From an uncultured Victivallis sp. (lineage in GTDB: Bacteria; Verrucomicrobiota; Lentisphaeria; Victivallales; Victivallaceae), in the NCBI RefSeq assembly GCF_944391105.1, contig NZ_CALXSK010000011.1, positions 1 to 64,000 of the forward strand: a stretch of 64,000 bases of DNA, in the 5' to 3' direction. Position 1 is the stretch's first letter; each line of letters starts with the position of its first letter. Position numbers and translations under genes: made by a program. Below, in pieces: positions 35,904 through 45,176 of this stretch. The notes beneath the pieces were generated by a model, which saw only the letters and a list, made by a program, of their open reading frames with translations, made no database searches and had not been told where the DNA came from.

Positions 35904-38018
35904 TTACTCGCTCATCTCCTTGAGCGCCGCCTTGCGCGACAAACTGATCTTGCCGTTGGCCGGATCGATGTCGAGCACTTTGACCGAGACGTAATCGCCC
36001 TCATTGCAGATGTCCGTCACCTTGTTGACGCGGTAGTCGGCCAGCGCGGAGATGTGCAGCAGCCCTTCCACGCCCGGGAGAATCTCCACAAATGCGCCGA
36101 AGTCGCGGATGGAAACGACCTTGCCGCGATAGATCTTGCCGATCTCGGGCTCCGCAGTGCAGGCCGAGACGCGCAGTTTCGCCGCTTCGAGGTGCTCCTT
36201 GTCCGGAGCCATGATCTTGACGGTGCCGTCCTCCTCGATGTCGATGGAGGTGCCGGTCTCCTCGGTGATCGCGCGGATGTTCTTGCCGCCGGGGCCGATG
36301 AGTGCGCCGATCTTGTCCGGATTGATCTTGACCACTTCGAGGCGCGGAGCGCGCGGCGAGATGTCCGGACGCGGGGCGGCGATGCACGCCTCCATCACGT
36401 CGAGAATCTTCATGCGCGCAATGCGGTTGCGCTCCATGCCCTCGCAGAGCAGATCGATCGGAATGCCGGGCAGCTTCAAATCGAGCTGGAATCCGGTGAT
36501 GCCGTCGCGGGTTCCGCACACCTTGAAGTCCATGTCGCCGAAATGGTCTTCCGCGCCGATGATGTCGGTGAGCAACAGCCGTTTGCCGTCTTTCCCGGTC
36601 ACAAGTCCGCAGCTGATGCCGGCCACCGGGGCGGAGATCGGAACGCCCGCATCCATGAGCGCGAGCGTCGCGCCGCAGACCGACGCCATCGAAGTCGAAC
36701 CGTTCGAACTCATGATCTCCGAAACGCAGCGGACCACGTAGGGGAAGTCCTTCGGAACCACCTTGGAGACCGAACGCTCCGCGAGGTTGCCGTGGCCGAT
36801 TTCGCGGCGGCCCGGGCCGGTGATGCGGCCGACTTCGCCGACGCTGAAATTCGGGAAGTTGTAGTGCAGATAAAACCGCTTCTTCGTGATGCCGGTTTCG
36901 CTTGTGAGGTCGTCGGTTTCCTGGGCATCTTTTTCGTTGCCGAGGGTCGCGAGCACGAGCGCCTGGGTTTCGCCGCGCGAGAAGAGCGCGCTGCCGTGAA
37001 CCACGGGCAGGACGCTGACTTCGGCGGAGAGCGGCCGGATCTCGGTGATCGAACGGCCGTCCGGACGGAACTGTTTTTCCAGGATCACGTTGCGGGTCGT
37101 TTCGCGGACGAGGTTGTCGAATCCGATCGCGGTCATGAAGCCGTATTCGGCGTCACTCATATCGGCGAACTGTTCGCGCAGCGCCTCGCGGACTTCGGAA
37201 CGCAGCGCATCCATCGCGACCATGCGGTCCTCCTTGCCGGGGATCGTGCAGACACCTTCGATGCGGTCGGCGCAGAACTTCTGCATGGCGTCTGCGAGCG
37301 CTTCGGGAACGAGGTAGAGTTTGTAGTCTTTCTTCGTGCGTCCGGCGCGTTTGGCGAGTTCGATCTGGGCGTCGCACTGTTTCTTGACGGCTTCGTTCGC
37401 GAGGTACATCGCTTCGCGCATCTGGGCTTCGGAGACGAATTCGGCTTCGCCTTCGATCATGATGACCTGGTCGGGACGGCCGGCGTAGATGAGTTCGAGT
37501 TTGCTCTTCTCCATCTCGGCGCGGGTCGGATTGACGACGAATTTACCGTCGACGAGGCCGACGCGGACCGCGCCGATCGGGCCGTCGAACGGGAGATCCG
37601 AGAGCATCAGAGATGCGGAAGCGCCGACCATCGCGAGCACGTCGGGCTCATTCACGCCGTCGGCGGAGAGCAGCACACATGAGATCTGCACCTCATCGAA
37701 GAACCCTTCGGGGAAGAGCGGACGGATGGGGCGGTCGATCATGCGGCAGGTGAGGATCTCCTTGGTGGAGGGGCGGCCTTCGCGTTTGATGTAGCCGCCG
37801 GGGAACTTGCCTGCCGCGGAATATTTTTCCCGGTAGTCGACCTGAAGCGGGAAGAAGTCGGTTCCCTCGCGCGGGGCGCCGGAGCAGGCCGCGGCGAGAA
37901 CGATGGTGTCGCCGAGGCGGACGAGGCAGGAACCGTTTGCGAGGCGGGCGACTTTGCCGGTGGAGATCTCCATCTCCCGTTCGCCGTCGAACTTGAAAAT
38001 GATTTTTTCTTCAGCCAT
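35904..38018 (-). CDS. pnp: Polyribonucleotide nucleotidyltransferase (PNPase)
   Basis: A 704-aa protein from the ATG at 38018 (AAAGGAAA upstream). Two RNase PH cores are separated by a helical domain. A KH domain (LIGPGGKNIRAI at about 570-580) and an S1 RNA-binding domain (from about 626) close the protein. It degrades RNA 3' to 5' by phosphorolysis and is part of the degradosome in many bacteria. It has a leader of about 190 nt, which could carry an autoregulatory structure, as in E. coli; none is proven here. The terminator at 35837-35878 follows. Confidence 0.95.
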   Translation of the reverse strand: MAEEKIIFKFDGEREMEISTGKVARLANGSCLVRLGDTIVLAAACSGAPREGTDFFPLQVDYREKYSAAGKFPGGYIKREGRPSTKEILTCRMIDRPIRPLFPEGFFDEVQISCVLLSADGVNEPDVLAMVGASASLMLSDLPFDGPIGAVRVGLVDGKFVVNPTRAEMEKSKLELIYAGRPDQVIMIEGEAEFVSEAQMREAMYLANEAVKKQCDAQIELAKRAGRTKKDYKLYLVPEALADAMQKFCADRIEGVCTIPGKEDRMVAMDALRSEVREALREQFADMSDAEYGFMTAIGFDNLVRETTRNVILEKQFRPDGRSITEIRPLSAEVSVLPVVHGSALFSRGETQALVLATLGNEKDAQETDDLTSETGITKKRFYLHYNFPNFSVGEVGRITGPGRREIGHGNLAERSVSKVVPKDFPYVVRCVSEIMSSNGSTSMASVCGATLALMDAGVPISAPVAGISCGLVTGKDGKRLLLTDIIGAEDHFGDMDFKVCGTRDGITGFQLDLKLPGIPIDLLCEGMERNRIARMKILDVMEACIAAPRPDISPRAPRLEVVKINPDKIGALIGPGGKNIRAITEETGTSIDIEEDGTVKIMAPDKEHLEAAKLRVSACTAEPEIGKIYRGKVVSIRDFGAFVEILPGVEGLLHISALADYRVNKVTDICNEGDYVSVKVLDIDPANGKISLSRKAALKEMSE

Positions 38019-38211
38019 GATAGATTTCCTTTTCTCCTGTTGGGCTGTTTTGGGGAGGAAAGGCGTGCTCCGGTCGCGTCCGGCCAAGGGCCTTTCGACT
38101 CGCGGAATCCCGGTATCAACCCCCGGAACGGATCCCGGATGCTGATAACGACCGAATTCCACAAAATCAAGCCGAAGCCGGAGACACTCCTCTCCCGCAT
38201 ACAATTGAAGT

Positions 38212-38240
38212 AATATATCGCATTATTGTAAAAAAAACAA
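38212..38240 (-). promoter_or_regulatory. pnp promoter with long leader
   Basis: On the minus strand TTGTTT (38235-38240), 17 bp, TATATT (38212-38217). The predicted start near 38205 leaves a 5' leader of about 187 nt before the pnp ATG. Confidence 0.6.
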
Positions 38241-38254
38241 GTTGCAAGGCTTGT

Positions 38255-39451
38255 TTATTCATCGGTTTCTTCGATATTCCGGACTCCATCCAGGACGGGA
38301 AGTCGGGTTTCCAGCTCTTTTTGAACACGTTCCGCCGCCACGGCCCGGATACAGTGAAATCTTTCCGCTTTTCCGGAATAGACGCATTGCCAGCGGCAGC
38401 CCGCATGGGGACAGCCGCCGCTGATCACACGGGGGGGGCGGACGCCGGGAAGCCATGAGAGATTCTCCGGGTAGGGCAGGAAGATTCCCGGCTGTCCTTG
38501 TCCGGCTATGGTCAGGGCGGGAATCCCGGACATCGCCGCAAGATGGATGCCGCCCGTATCGTTGCCGATGACCAGCTGCGCATGGCGGATTGTCGCAGTG
38601 AATTCTTCGATGCTTTGCCGTCCGGTCAGATTGTGCTGTCGCCGGCGGCACGATGCGAGCAGCGTTTCCGCCAATGGAGACTCATCCGCAGTTCCGCAGA
38701 CGACGACGGCATATCCTGCCTCTTCCGCTTTTCTGGCGATTCGACCGAAGTTTTCCGGTGGCCAGATCACTTTTTCGCTCTTGCCGCTGCCAGGCAGAAA
38801 AACCACATACGGGGCTGCCGAAAGTTCTGCGGGGAGGGGGGGAAGTTGAAGCTGCGGCATCCGGCAGGTCGTTTCGTTGTCCGTTTCAAGGTGGTTCAGA
38901 AAGCAGCGGTTTCGGAGGAGTTCGTGTGCATTCCGCAATTCGCCGGAATCGATTCGTCTGGTGTAAGCCCGTTCCGCAAAACGCATCAGGCGGAAGTGAA
39001 GATGATCCGGTGTCGAGGCGAATGCGATGCTTTGCGGCGCACGGACTGCGAGCGCAAGCAGGTCCTCGACCAGAACTTCCCGGTAAAACCGGGGCTGTAA
39101 CAGCAGATCGAATTGTTCTGTCGCGACCCGTTTCAACTGTTCCCGGCGGTAGCGGGCGTCGGTGAGGAACGCCGCCGGATCAAGTTCCGTGCAGCGGTCA
39201 AACCCGAGTTGCCGGGCCAGCGGCATCCAGAGTGGGCGCCCGAGCAGGGTGATTTCATGGGTTTCCGGCGGGTAAATTCGCCGCAACGCCGCTGCGAACG
39301 GCAGAAACAGTGCGAAGTCCCCGATCCGGTCGAGACGGATCACCAGAACCCGTTTTCTTCGATGCGTCTCGTTCCGTTCCCGGGCCGGCAGAGGTCGGAG
39401 CGTATAGCGGGCAAAGTCGGTCAGCAAACTGAGTTTATGATTCAACCGCAT
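38255..39451 (-). CDS. Family 9 glycosyltransferase (heptosyltransferase-like)
   Basis: A 398-aa protein from the ATG at 39451, 2 bp after the stop of the previous gene. GT-B signatures are present: RVLVIRLDRIGDFALFLPF in the N-domain, VVFLPGSGKSEKVIWPPENF and IGNDTGGIHLAAMSGIPA in the C-domain. It would add a sugar, typically a heptose, to lipopolysaccharide core from a nucleotide donor at the inner membrane face. A cysteine-rich tail (CPHAGCRWQC) is seen after the catalytic domain. It is translationally coupled to the GT gene upstream. Confidence 0.88.
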   Translation of the reverse strand: MRLNHKLSLLTDFARYTLRPLPARERNETHRRKRVLVIRLDRIGDFALFLPFAAALRRIYPPETHEITLLGRPLWMPLARQLGFDRCTELDPAAFLTDARYRREQLKRVATEQFDLLLQPRFYREVLVEDLLALAVRAPQSIAFASTPDHLHFRLMRFAERAYTRRIDSGELRNAHELLRNRCFLNHLETDNETTCRMPQLQLPPLPAELSAAPYVVFLPGSGKSEKVIWPPENFGRIARKAEEAGYAVVVCGTADESPLAETLLASCRRRQHNLTGRQSIEEFTATIRHAQLVIGNDTGGIHLAAMSGIPALTIAGQGQPGIFLPYPENLSWLPGVRPPRVISGGCPHAGCRWQCVYSGKAERFHCIRAVAAERVQKELETRLPVLDGVRNIEETDE

Positions 39452-39453
39452 GG

Positions 39454-40425
39454 TCAGTGCAGCTTTCTCGCCAGCCATCGGCCGAGTCGCCGATGAAACG
39501 GATTGGCGTAATCCTCCCGAAAGGTCTCGGCGTCGAGTTTCATATTCGGCACGATAAAGTTCGGATGGCACAGGGGAAACTCCATCGGAATGGCCGGAAT
39601 CCGGGCGAATGGACTGTCGGCCGTGTGCATTGCATCCGGCGTGCAGCCGATGTTGATCACCAGATTGTGTCGTGGTGTGATGGAGAGAGCATGGTTTTTG
39701 AAATGGGCATAACTCCATTGGGCATCCCAGGTGTTGAACGCTGGATCGCCCCGGTAAACCTTCTCAAGTATTTCCGTCCAGCGCTTTCGCTCGGTCCGGT
39801 CCGGGAATGTTGCGGAGAGAGCCCCGGATCGGACGAAATCCGGGAAATCCTCCATCTGCGGAGAGTAACAATGCCATGCCCTGCGCCAGGTGGCCCACCC
39901 CCAGATGTGGGGATAGCGGGAGAAGTAATAACTCTCGCTTAATTTCGGCTTGCTCAACAAGCTGTTGACGCCGCTGATGTTCATGATCCGCTTATCGTCA
40001 CGATAGCGTTCCAGCATCTCTCCGCAGAAACGGAAAAAGGTTGGATCAGGCAGGCAGTCCTCTTCAAAGACAATCCCCTCTTCGACTTCGGAAAAAAACC
40101 AGCTGATCGCCGACGGTACGGCACTGCGGCACCCGGTGTTGGTGTCGAGAAACCGGGTTTTTACTTCGCACTCCCAGTCCACTGCGGAGGCCAGTGCACG
40201 CGACTGCCGCATGCGCTCCCATTCGCCGGAGTGGTCTTTGCGCGGGCCGTCGCAGGCGAAGAACAGCTTCGATGGATGAACGGCGCGAATTCTTTCAAAA
40301 ACCCGCTCCGCCATTTCCGGACGGTTGAATAATATCAGCAGTATCGGCGTTTGAAACGCCGCCTTGTCCATGACAGTCGTCGGTGTTTCGGTTCCGACGA
40401 TCGATTTCTCTCTCTTGCTTTCCAT
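39454..40425 (-). CDS. Putative family 2 (GT-A) glycosyltransferase
   Basis: A 323-aa protein. PILLILFNRPEMAERVFERI and FFACDGPRKDHSGE start a GT-A domain. IVFEEDCLPDP holds the acidic metal-binding motif (EED). YPHIWGWATWRRAW is typical of the hemolysin-like HlpA-type glycosyltransferases. It probably works on surface polysaccharide with the coupled GT9 gene, and a flippase gene is divergent. The promoter at 40453 lies upstream. No membrane segment is evident. Confidence 0.75.
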   Translation of the reverse strand: MESKREKSIVGTETPTTVMDKAAFQTPILLILFNRPEMAERVFERIRAVHPSKLFFACDGPRKDHSGEWERMRQSRALASAVDWECEVKTRFLDTNTGCRSAVPSAISWFFSEVEEGIVFEEDCLPDPTFFRFCGEMLERYRDDKRIMNISGVNSLLSKPKLSESYYFSRYPHIWGWATWRRAWHCYSPQMEDFPDFVRSGALSATFPDRTERKRWTEILEKVYRGDPAFNTWDAQWSYAHFKNHALSITPRHNLVINIGCTPDAMHTADSPFARIPAIPMEFPLCHPNFIVPNMKLDAETFREDYANPFHRRLGRWLARKLH

Positions 40426-40452
40426 ATTGGTGACTCTGATTCCGATTCCCTT

Positions 40453-40481
40453 AGTATACTCTCATTCGCCTCTGAAAGCAA
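40453..40481 (-). promoter_or_regulatory. Promoter for the two glycosyltransferase genes
   Basis: On the minus strand TTGCTT (40476-40481), 17 bp, TATACT (40453-40458). It lies 28 bp upstream of the first start codon. Confidence 0.6.
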
Positions 40482-40578
40482 GCTCTGTTGCGAATTTCCA
40501 CGACGGATTCTTGAAACTGCGCCATCTGCGGGGTATGTTAAGAGCCGGAATATCCCTGTGAGAATGAGGTTGCGGAAA

Positions 40579-41892
40579 ATGTTCGAGGCATTGCGTCGAC
40601 AAATCGGCTTTTGGGCCGGGCACAGCGGTGTTCGTCGCTACGGCGCGAACACGCTCTGGATGCTGGCAGAAAAAGGAGGGCGCCTCGTTCTCGGATTTCT
40701 GGTGGGGATTTACGTCGCCCGGCAGCTCGGCCCTGCGCAGTATGGATTGCTGAATTATGCGATCAGCTTCATCGCGCTGTTTTCCGTGCTTGTGACGCTC
40801 GGAATGGATCCGGTGCTTGTGCGGGAACTGGTTAAACGGCCATCCCGTGCGGATTGCATCCTCGGCAGTGCCCTGGCGTTGAAGGCCGCGGGATTCGGTG
40901 TAATGGTTGTCGCGGTCGGCGCAATACTGCTCTTTTCGCCGATGACGAATGGAGAACGGTTGCTTTTGGCGATCGTTCTGGCAGGGTATGCGTTTCAAAT
41001 TTTTCAGGTTTTCGATTTTAGTTTTCAGGCACGGGTTCTCGCCAAATACAGCGCTGTTTCGCAGATCACGGCACTGCTGGTGGTTTCCGGCGCCCGGCTC
41101 TGGTTTGCCTGGCGGGGGGCTCCTCTCTGGTGTTTCGCACTCGCTGAATCGATTTACATGGCCTTCTCCGCACTCGGTTATGTGCTGTTTTATCGTTATC
41201 TGGGCGGACGCTTCCGGGCATTGCGGGTAGAACGTGAAGAAGTCAAATTTCTGGCGATGGAGTCACTTCCGCTGTTTCTGGCAGCATTCGGAGTTATGTT
41301 TTATTTGAGGTTTGATCAGCTGATTGTGACCTGGTTGCTTGGCGATGCGGCGAACGGACAGTATGCCGTGGCTGTGCGGCTCTCGGAGGTTCTGTTTCTC
41401 TTTCCTCTTGTGGTCGCCGACTCGTTTTTCCCTTCTCTGATCGGGACACGTTCCACCTCAATTCGGCGTTATTATCAACGGACGGAACGGCTTATGCGAT
41501 TCCTGTTCTATTCGGCTCTGGCGATTCTTCTTCCTGCCGCATGCGTCGGATATTTTCTGATTGTTCTGCTCTACGGGGAGGCGTACCGGGAGGCTGCGTG
41601 GCTTTATGTGATTCTTCTTGCTAAAATTCTTCTGGTTTATCCCGGTCAGGTGAATGCGAAGTGGTATCTTGCGGAAAACATGCAGAAGATTTCCATGGCG
41701 GTTTCGTTCTGCGGGTGTGCCTTGAGTGTGGTTCTTGATTATCTGATGATTCGGCTTTGGGGCGTGACCGGAGTCGCGGTTGCCGCTTTTCTAATCAATT
41801 TCGCTACTTATCTGGTTTTTCCGCTGCCGTTTCGTAAGGGACGGCAGGGCGTGCGGCTTTTCCTGCGGGCGATGTTGCCGATATTCCGCTGA
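40579..41892 (+). CDS. Oligosaccharide flippase (Wzx/MVF type)
   Basis: A 437-aa protein from the ATG at 40579 (GAGG upstream; ATG at 40564 is also possible). There are about twelve membrane helices. The start NTLWMLAEKGGRLVLGFLVG with IYVARQLGPAQYGLLNYA is typical of Wzx-type polysaccharide flippases. It should translocate undecaprenyl-linked oligosaccharides across the inner membrane, next to two glycosyltransferases. Confidence 0.88.
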   Translation: MFEALRRQIGFWAGHSGVRRYGANTLWMLAEKGGRLVLGFLVGIYVARQLGPAQYGLLNYAISFIALFSVLVTLGMDPVLVRELVKRPSRADCILGSALALKAAGFGVMVVAVGAILLFSPMTNGERLLLAIVLAGYAFQIFQVFDFSFQARVLAKYSAVSQITALLVVSGARLWFAWRGAPLWCFALAESIYMAFSALGYVLFYRYLGGRFRALRVEREEVKFLAMESLPLFLAAFGVMFYLRFDQLIVTWLLGDAANGQYAVAVRLSEVLFLFPLVVADSFFPSLIGTRSTSIRRYYQRTERLMRFLFYSALAILLPAACVGYFLIVLLYGEAYREAAWLYVILLAKILLVYPGQVNAKWYLAENMQKISMAVSFCGCALSVVLDYLMIRLWGVTGVAVAAFLINFATYLVFPLPFRKGRQGVRLFLRAMLPIFR

Positions 41893-41904
41893 AGTGGCGG
41901 CTGC

Positions 41905-42558
41905 TCATTCTGCCTTGACCGCTTCGCTGAAGATCTCCGAATAGGCTTCGTAGGCTTTGTGATAGCGGGAGGCGTAGGGTTTGCTGAAGCTTTTCGCCGT
42001 GTACTCCCGGTAGCGCCGGATCTTCGGCAGTGAGTGGGTGCAGAAAATCCGCAGCTGATTCACCGTCGAAATTTCCACTTCACTCAACACCTGCTCTCCG
42101 CGCAACCGTTCCGTGTCCGTGTACCGGATTCCGAAATGTTTCAGCGTCGGATTCTCTGCGTCAAGAATCGCATTCCCGAGTTTTGTAAAACTGCCCAACC
42201 CGCGCACCATCTCCCGCAGCAATTCGATCAGATCGCGGATTCCCTGTTCCCGCGCAGCCGTGTCAGGGCTTGAAAGCGTCAGCAGAATCGAACTCGTGTC
42301 GTCCGCGGCGATTTCAAGCAGCCCGGAGATGGTTTCGTAATGTTTCTGCCGCCACCTTTCATCGTGGGCGAAGAGTTCCTGATCGTCGATCAACCGGCTC
42401 GCGTGGTCGTATGCCGCATCGCGCCGCCCGAGCAGCGGCGGCAGATTCAGCTTGATGAGCTGATCCGCGTTGCGCGGCGACCGATGAATCGGCGCCGCCG
42501 GCCGGATCCACTCCCAGGTGCGCTTGACCCGGTTCAGAAACTCATTGTGCAGATTCAT
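41905..42558 (-). CDS. Hypothetical helical protein downstream of serA
   Basis: A 217-aa, highly charged, helix-rich protein with no signal peptide or membrane segment. I do not recognise a family. Stretches such as WRQKHYETISGLLEIAADDT and LIELLREMVRGLGSFTKLGN suggest a bundle of amphipathic helices. It lies 60 bp downstream of serA on the same strand, separated by a GC-rich hairpin (42579-42602), and may be cotranscribed. Confidence 0.6.
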   Translation of the reverse strand: MNLHNEFLNRVKRTWEWIRPAAPIHRSPRNADQLIKLNLPPLLGRRDAAYDHASRLIDDQELFAHDERWRQKHYETISGLLEIAADDTSSILLTLSSPDTAAREQGIRDLIELLREMVRGLGSFTKLGNAILDAENPTLKHFGIRYTDTERLRGEQVLSEVEISTVNQLRIFCTHSLPKIRRYREYTAKSFSKPYASRYHKAYEAYSEIFSEAVKAE

Positions 42559-42578
42559 TTCTCTGTGGTTTCCGTTCT

Positions 42579-42602
42579 GCCGCCCGGAGTTTCCCGGGCG
42601 GC
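42579..42602 (-). terminator. Hairpin between serA and the downstream gene
   Basis: GCCGCCCGG (42579-42587) pairs with CCGGGCGGC (42594-42602) around a 6-nt loop. No T-run follows on the minus strand, so it could attenuate rather than terminate, or serve as a processing site. Confidence 0.4.
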
Positions 42603-42617
42603 GGTTATGTCAACAGC

Positions 42618-44189
42618 TTACGGCAGATAGGTGAACTGGAACGCCTTGCTCGCATTGACCGCTTCGCGGATCTTCTCCACAAGCATCTCCGGAACTTCGA
42701 CGTTCGTCTTGACCACCGTGAGCGAAAGCCCGGACTTCAGATCCTGCGGCGCACGGATGTCGACGATGTTGATGTTCTTTTCCCCGAGGATCCCGGCGAT
42801 ACGGCCGATCACGCCCGGTTCGTCCTTGTATTCGACGAAAAGATGATGACCGGTCGGCTCAAGATAGAGCTGATCGAAGTCGTTCAACCGCGAGATCATG
42901 AGGTTGTTCTCCGTGATCGTTCCGCGCGCGCTGGCCTTGTAGATCAGATTGCCGCCGACGAAGAGGTCGATGGTCATCGCTTCGCCATAGTGCTTGTTGT
43001 TGTCGACTTCCCGGTTCACGAGCTCGATCCCCGCGTCGGAGAGGTAATGCTCCGCGTCGGAAGGAGTGGTGTCGGGCGCGAATTCCGCCGCGATTCCGGC
43101 CGCAATCGGCGGCGTCATCCACTTCGCGTACTTCGCAAGGTCTCCGTAGAAGCTGGTTTCAATCCGGGTCGGATTCTCCTTGCCGAGATAGGCATTCGTC
43201 AGGCTGGTCAGCACGTAGGCGAGCTTCTGATATTTTGCGTCGAGCCCATCCGGCAGCGCCTTGTTGACCACGCAGTTCGTGATTCCCTGCTCGAAATAGG
43301 CGATAGTCTGCTCGGCGGCCCGCTTGGCCGCGACGAAATTCGCTTCAAACGTATTTGCTCCGAGGTGGGGAAGCATGAGGTCGCAGACATCCGCGATCGG
43401 CTTTTCGCCGGCCACGTCCTTCGGATAGACGTCGTTGCAGAAGAAGATCTTCTTTTCGGCCTTGACCGCACGCAGATCGGCTTCGTTGAGGATTCCGGCA
43501 CGCGCGCAGTTCAACAGCATCGCGCCGGGCTTCATGAGTTCGAGCAGCCGGCGGTTGATCATTCCGCGTGTCTCGTCGTTTTCGGGAATGTGCAGAGAGA
43601 TGAAGTCCGACTCCGTGAAAATGTGTTCGACACTGGTCAGTTCCACCCCGAGTTTCTCCGCCAGCGCGGGCGAGAGCATCGGGTCGTAACCGAGAACCTT
43701 CATTTCGAACCCCGAGAGCCGCTTCACGAGCAGCTGACCGATGTGACCGAGTCCGAGGATGCCGATCGTTTTCCCGGTCAGTTCATGCCCCATGAACTTG
43801 CTCTTTTCCCAGTCGCCCTTGCGGGTCGAGATGTCGCCCGCTACCACGTGGCGGCTGACCGCGAGCATCATGGCGATGACTTCCTCGGCTACGGCGTTCG
43901 AATTGGCGCCGGGCGTGTTCATCACGTCGATGTCGTGCTTGCGCGCATACTTGATGTCGATGGTGTTGTAACCGGCTCCGGCGCGGACGATGAGCTTCAG
44001 GTTCGGCAGAAGGTCGATGATTTCCGGTGTGATCTTTTCGCTGCGGACGATCAGAACTTCCGCATCGGAATTCGCCTTGACCAGTTCGTCGAGCGGGGTC
44101 GCCGCATCGAGCACCACTTGATAGCCGCGGTCGGACAGCATGGTGGCTGCGAATTTGTCCAGTTTGGTCGGAATCAAAACTTTACGCAT
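42618..44189 (-). CDS. serA: D-3-phosphoglycerate dehydrogenase
   Basis: A 523-aa protein from the ATG at 44189 (GGAGA upstream). GILGLGHIGQLLVKRLSGFE is the NAD-binding motif near 140-155. A typical catalytic Arg, Glu and His set follows (VRAGAGYNTID, MLPHLGANTFEA). A C-terminal ACT domain (VEYKDEPGVIGRIAGILGEK) gives serine feedback. It makes phosphohydroxypyruvate in serine synthesis. The long type with an intervening domain matches the size. Confidence 0.94.
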   Translation of the reverse strand: MRKVLIPTKLDKFAATMLSDRGYQVVLDAATPLDELVKANSDAEVLIVRSEKITPEIIDLLPNLKLIVRAGAGYNTIDIKYARKHDIDVMNTPGANSNAVAEEVIAMMLAVSRHVVAGDISTRKGDWEKSKFMGHELTGKTIGILGLGHIGQLLVKRLSGFEMKVLGYDPMLSPALAEKLGVELTSVEHIFTESDFISLHIPENDETRGMINRRLLELMKPGAMLLNCARAGILNEADLRAVKAEKKIFFCNDVYPKDVAGEKPIADVCDLMLPHLGANTFEANFVAAKRAAEQTIAYFEQGITNCVVNKALPDGLDAKYQKLAYVLTSLTNAYLGKENPTRIETSFYGDLAKYAKWMTPPIAAGIAAEFAPDTTPSDAEHYLSDAGIELVNREVDNNKHYGEAMTIDLFVGGNLIYKASARGTITENNLMISRLNDFDQLYLEPTGHHLFVEYKDEPGVIGRIAGILGEKNINIVDIRAPQDLKSGLSLTVVKTNVEVPEMLVEKIREAVNASKAFQFTYLP

Positions 44190-44277
44190 GATGATATCTC
44201 CAATGTGAATGATGGCCCGCCTCAAAATGAATCAACGCGAAGCGGAATCTGCGGAGCCCCGCAGCCGCTTTCCTCTT

Positions 44278-44306
44278 AATATACCATGTTCCATCCCTTT
44301 TTTCAA
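44278..44306 (-). promoter_or_regulatory. serA promoter
   Basis: On the minus strand TTGAAA (44301-44306), 17 bp, TATATT (44278-44283). It lies 89 bp upstream of the start codon and matches the recurrent form in the window. Confidence 0.7.
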
Positions 44307-44324
44307 GGAACGGTTTCCGGCGAA

Positions 44325-45176
44325 TCAGGTGAATTCAATGAGAACGACCTCCCGGCGGCAGCGGAAACGAAACCGCAGAGAGCGGTTTCCAATCCCGGAA
44401 CTGACGATCATCCGGGTTCCGGCCCCATGCCGTTCGAAGAGGCCGTAGTCGAGACGGCAGCCATACCGGCTCGACGCATACAGCGGCCCGAACAGGGGAA
44501 AACGCACCTGGCCGCCGTGGGTGTGGCCGCACAGAATCAGCAGAACCGGATCGAGCGCCCGCAGCGAATCCAGCGCGATCGCTGTATCCGGACGATGTAC
44601 GAGCAGCACCGGAAATCGTCCCGCCGGCCACCGTTCCGGCAGGCGGGGATCCCCGTTCATGAGTTCGTCGCAGCCGTAAAAATAGAATTCTCCGCACTCC
44701 ACCCCGCTGTTGCAGAGGTAGCAAATGCCGGATGCACCGTAAAGCCGTTGCCAGTAGTCCGCGGCCAGCCATGTCTTGCCGCGCTCCCAGTTTCCCGGAA
44801 TCGCAAGCCGGACGGGGGCGCAGTCGCGGAACTGTTCGAGAAGTTCTGGCAGCACATCGAGTTCGACGGCATCCGCTGCGAGATCTCCTCCAAGGCAGAG
44901 CACGTCCGGGCGGAAGGTTCGGATGTGTTCGGTCGCCAGCGCGGCCAGCTCCCTGTCACGCGGAGTCCCGCCGTAATGAAAATCTGTCGCAAACGCGATC
45001 CGCTTTCCCGCGGTTCCCGGGGAGGGCGCAGGCAGGAGATACTGCACGGCCGACACTTTCCCCCGGGCCACGACGTCCGCCTGACCGTAGCCGATTTTCC
45101 GCACCCACCGCCGCAGCCGTTCCGGCCGCGGGATGGTCAGCGGGTAGTAGATCGAACGGATCGACCGGATCTTCAA
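44325..45176 (-). CDS. Metallophosphoesterase (calcineurin-like), TTG start
   Basis: A 283-aa protein. The metal-binding motifs are ATDFHYGG, CLGGDLA, IPGNWE and CGHTHGGQ. There is no good ATG upstream of the domain; the TTG at 45176 overlaps the stop of the GreA gene as TTGA and gives a sensible N-terminus (LKIRSIRSIYYPLTIPRPER). Similar enzymes cleave phosphodiesters or lipid intermediates such as UDP-diacylglucosamine. The exact substrate is not known. Confidence 0.78.
   Translation of the reverse strand: MKIRSIRSIYYPLTIPRPERLRRWVRKIGYGQADVVARGKVSAVQYLLPAPSPGTAGKRIAFATDFHYGGTPRDRELAALATEHIRTFRPDVLCLGGDLAADAVELDVLPELLEQFRDCAPVRLAIPGNWERGKTWLAADYWQRLYGASGICYLCNSGVECGEFYFYGCDELMNGDPRLPERWPAGRFPVLLVHRPDTAIALDSLRALDPVLLILCGHTHGGQVRFPLFGPLYASSRYGCRLDYGLFERHGAGTRMIVSSGIGNRSLRFRFRCRREVVLIEFT

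Noticed and set aside
35898..37682. 594-aa plus-strand open frame
   Set aside because: Antisense to pnp, low complexity rich in Asp, Arg and Ala.
38019..38205. Riboswitch in the pnp leader
   Set aside because: The leader is long and has some GC-rich pairing, but no known riboswitch signature could be recognised.
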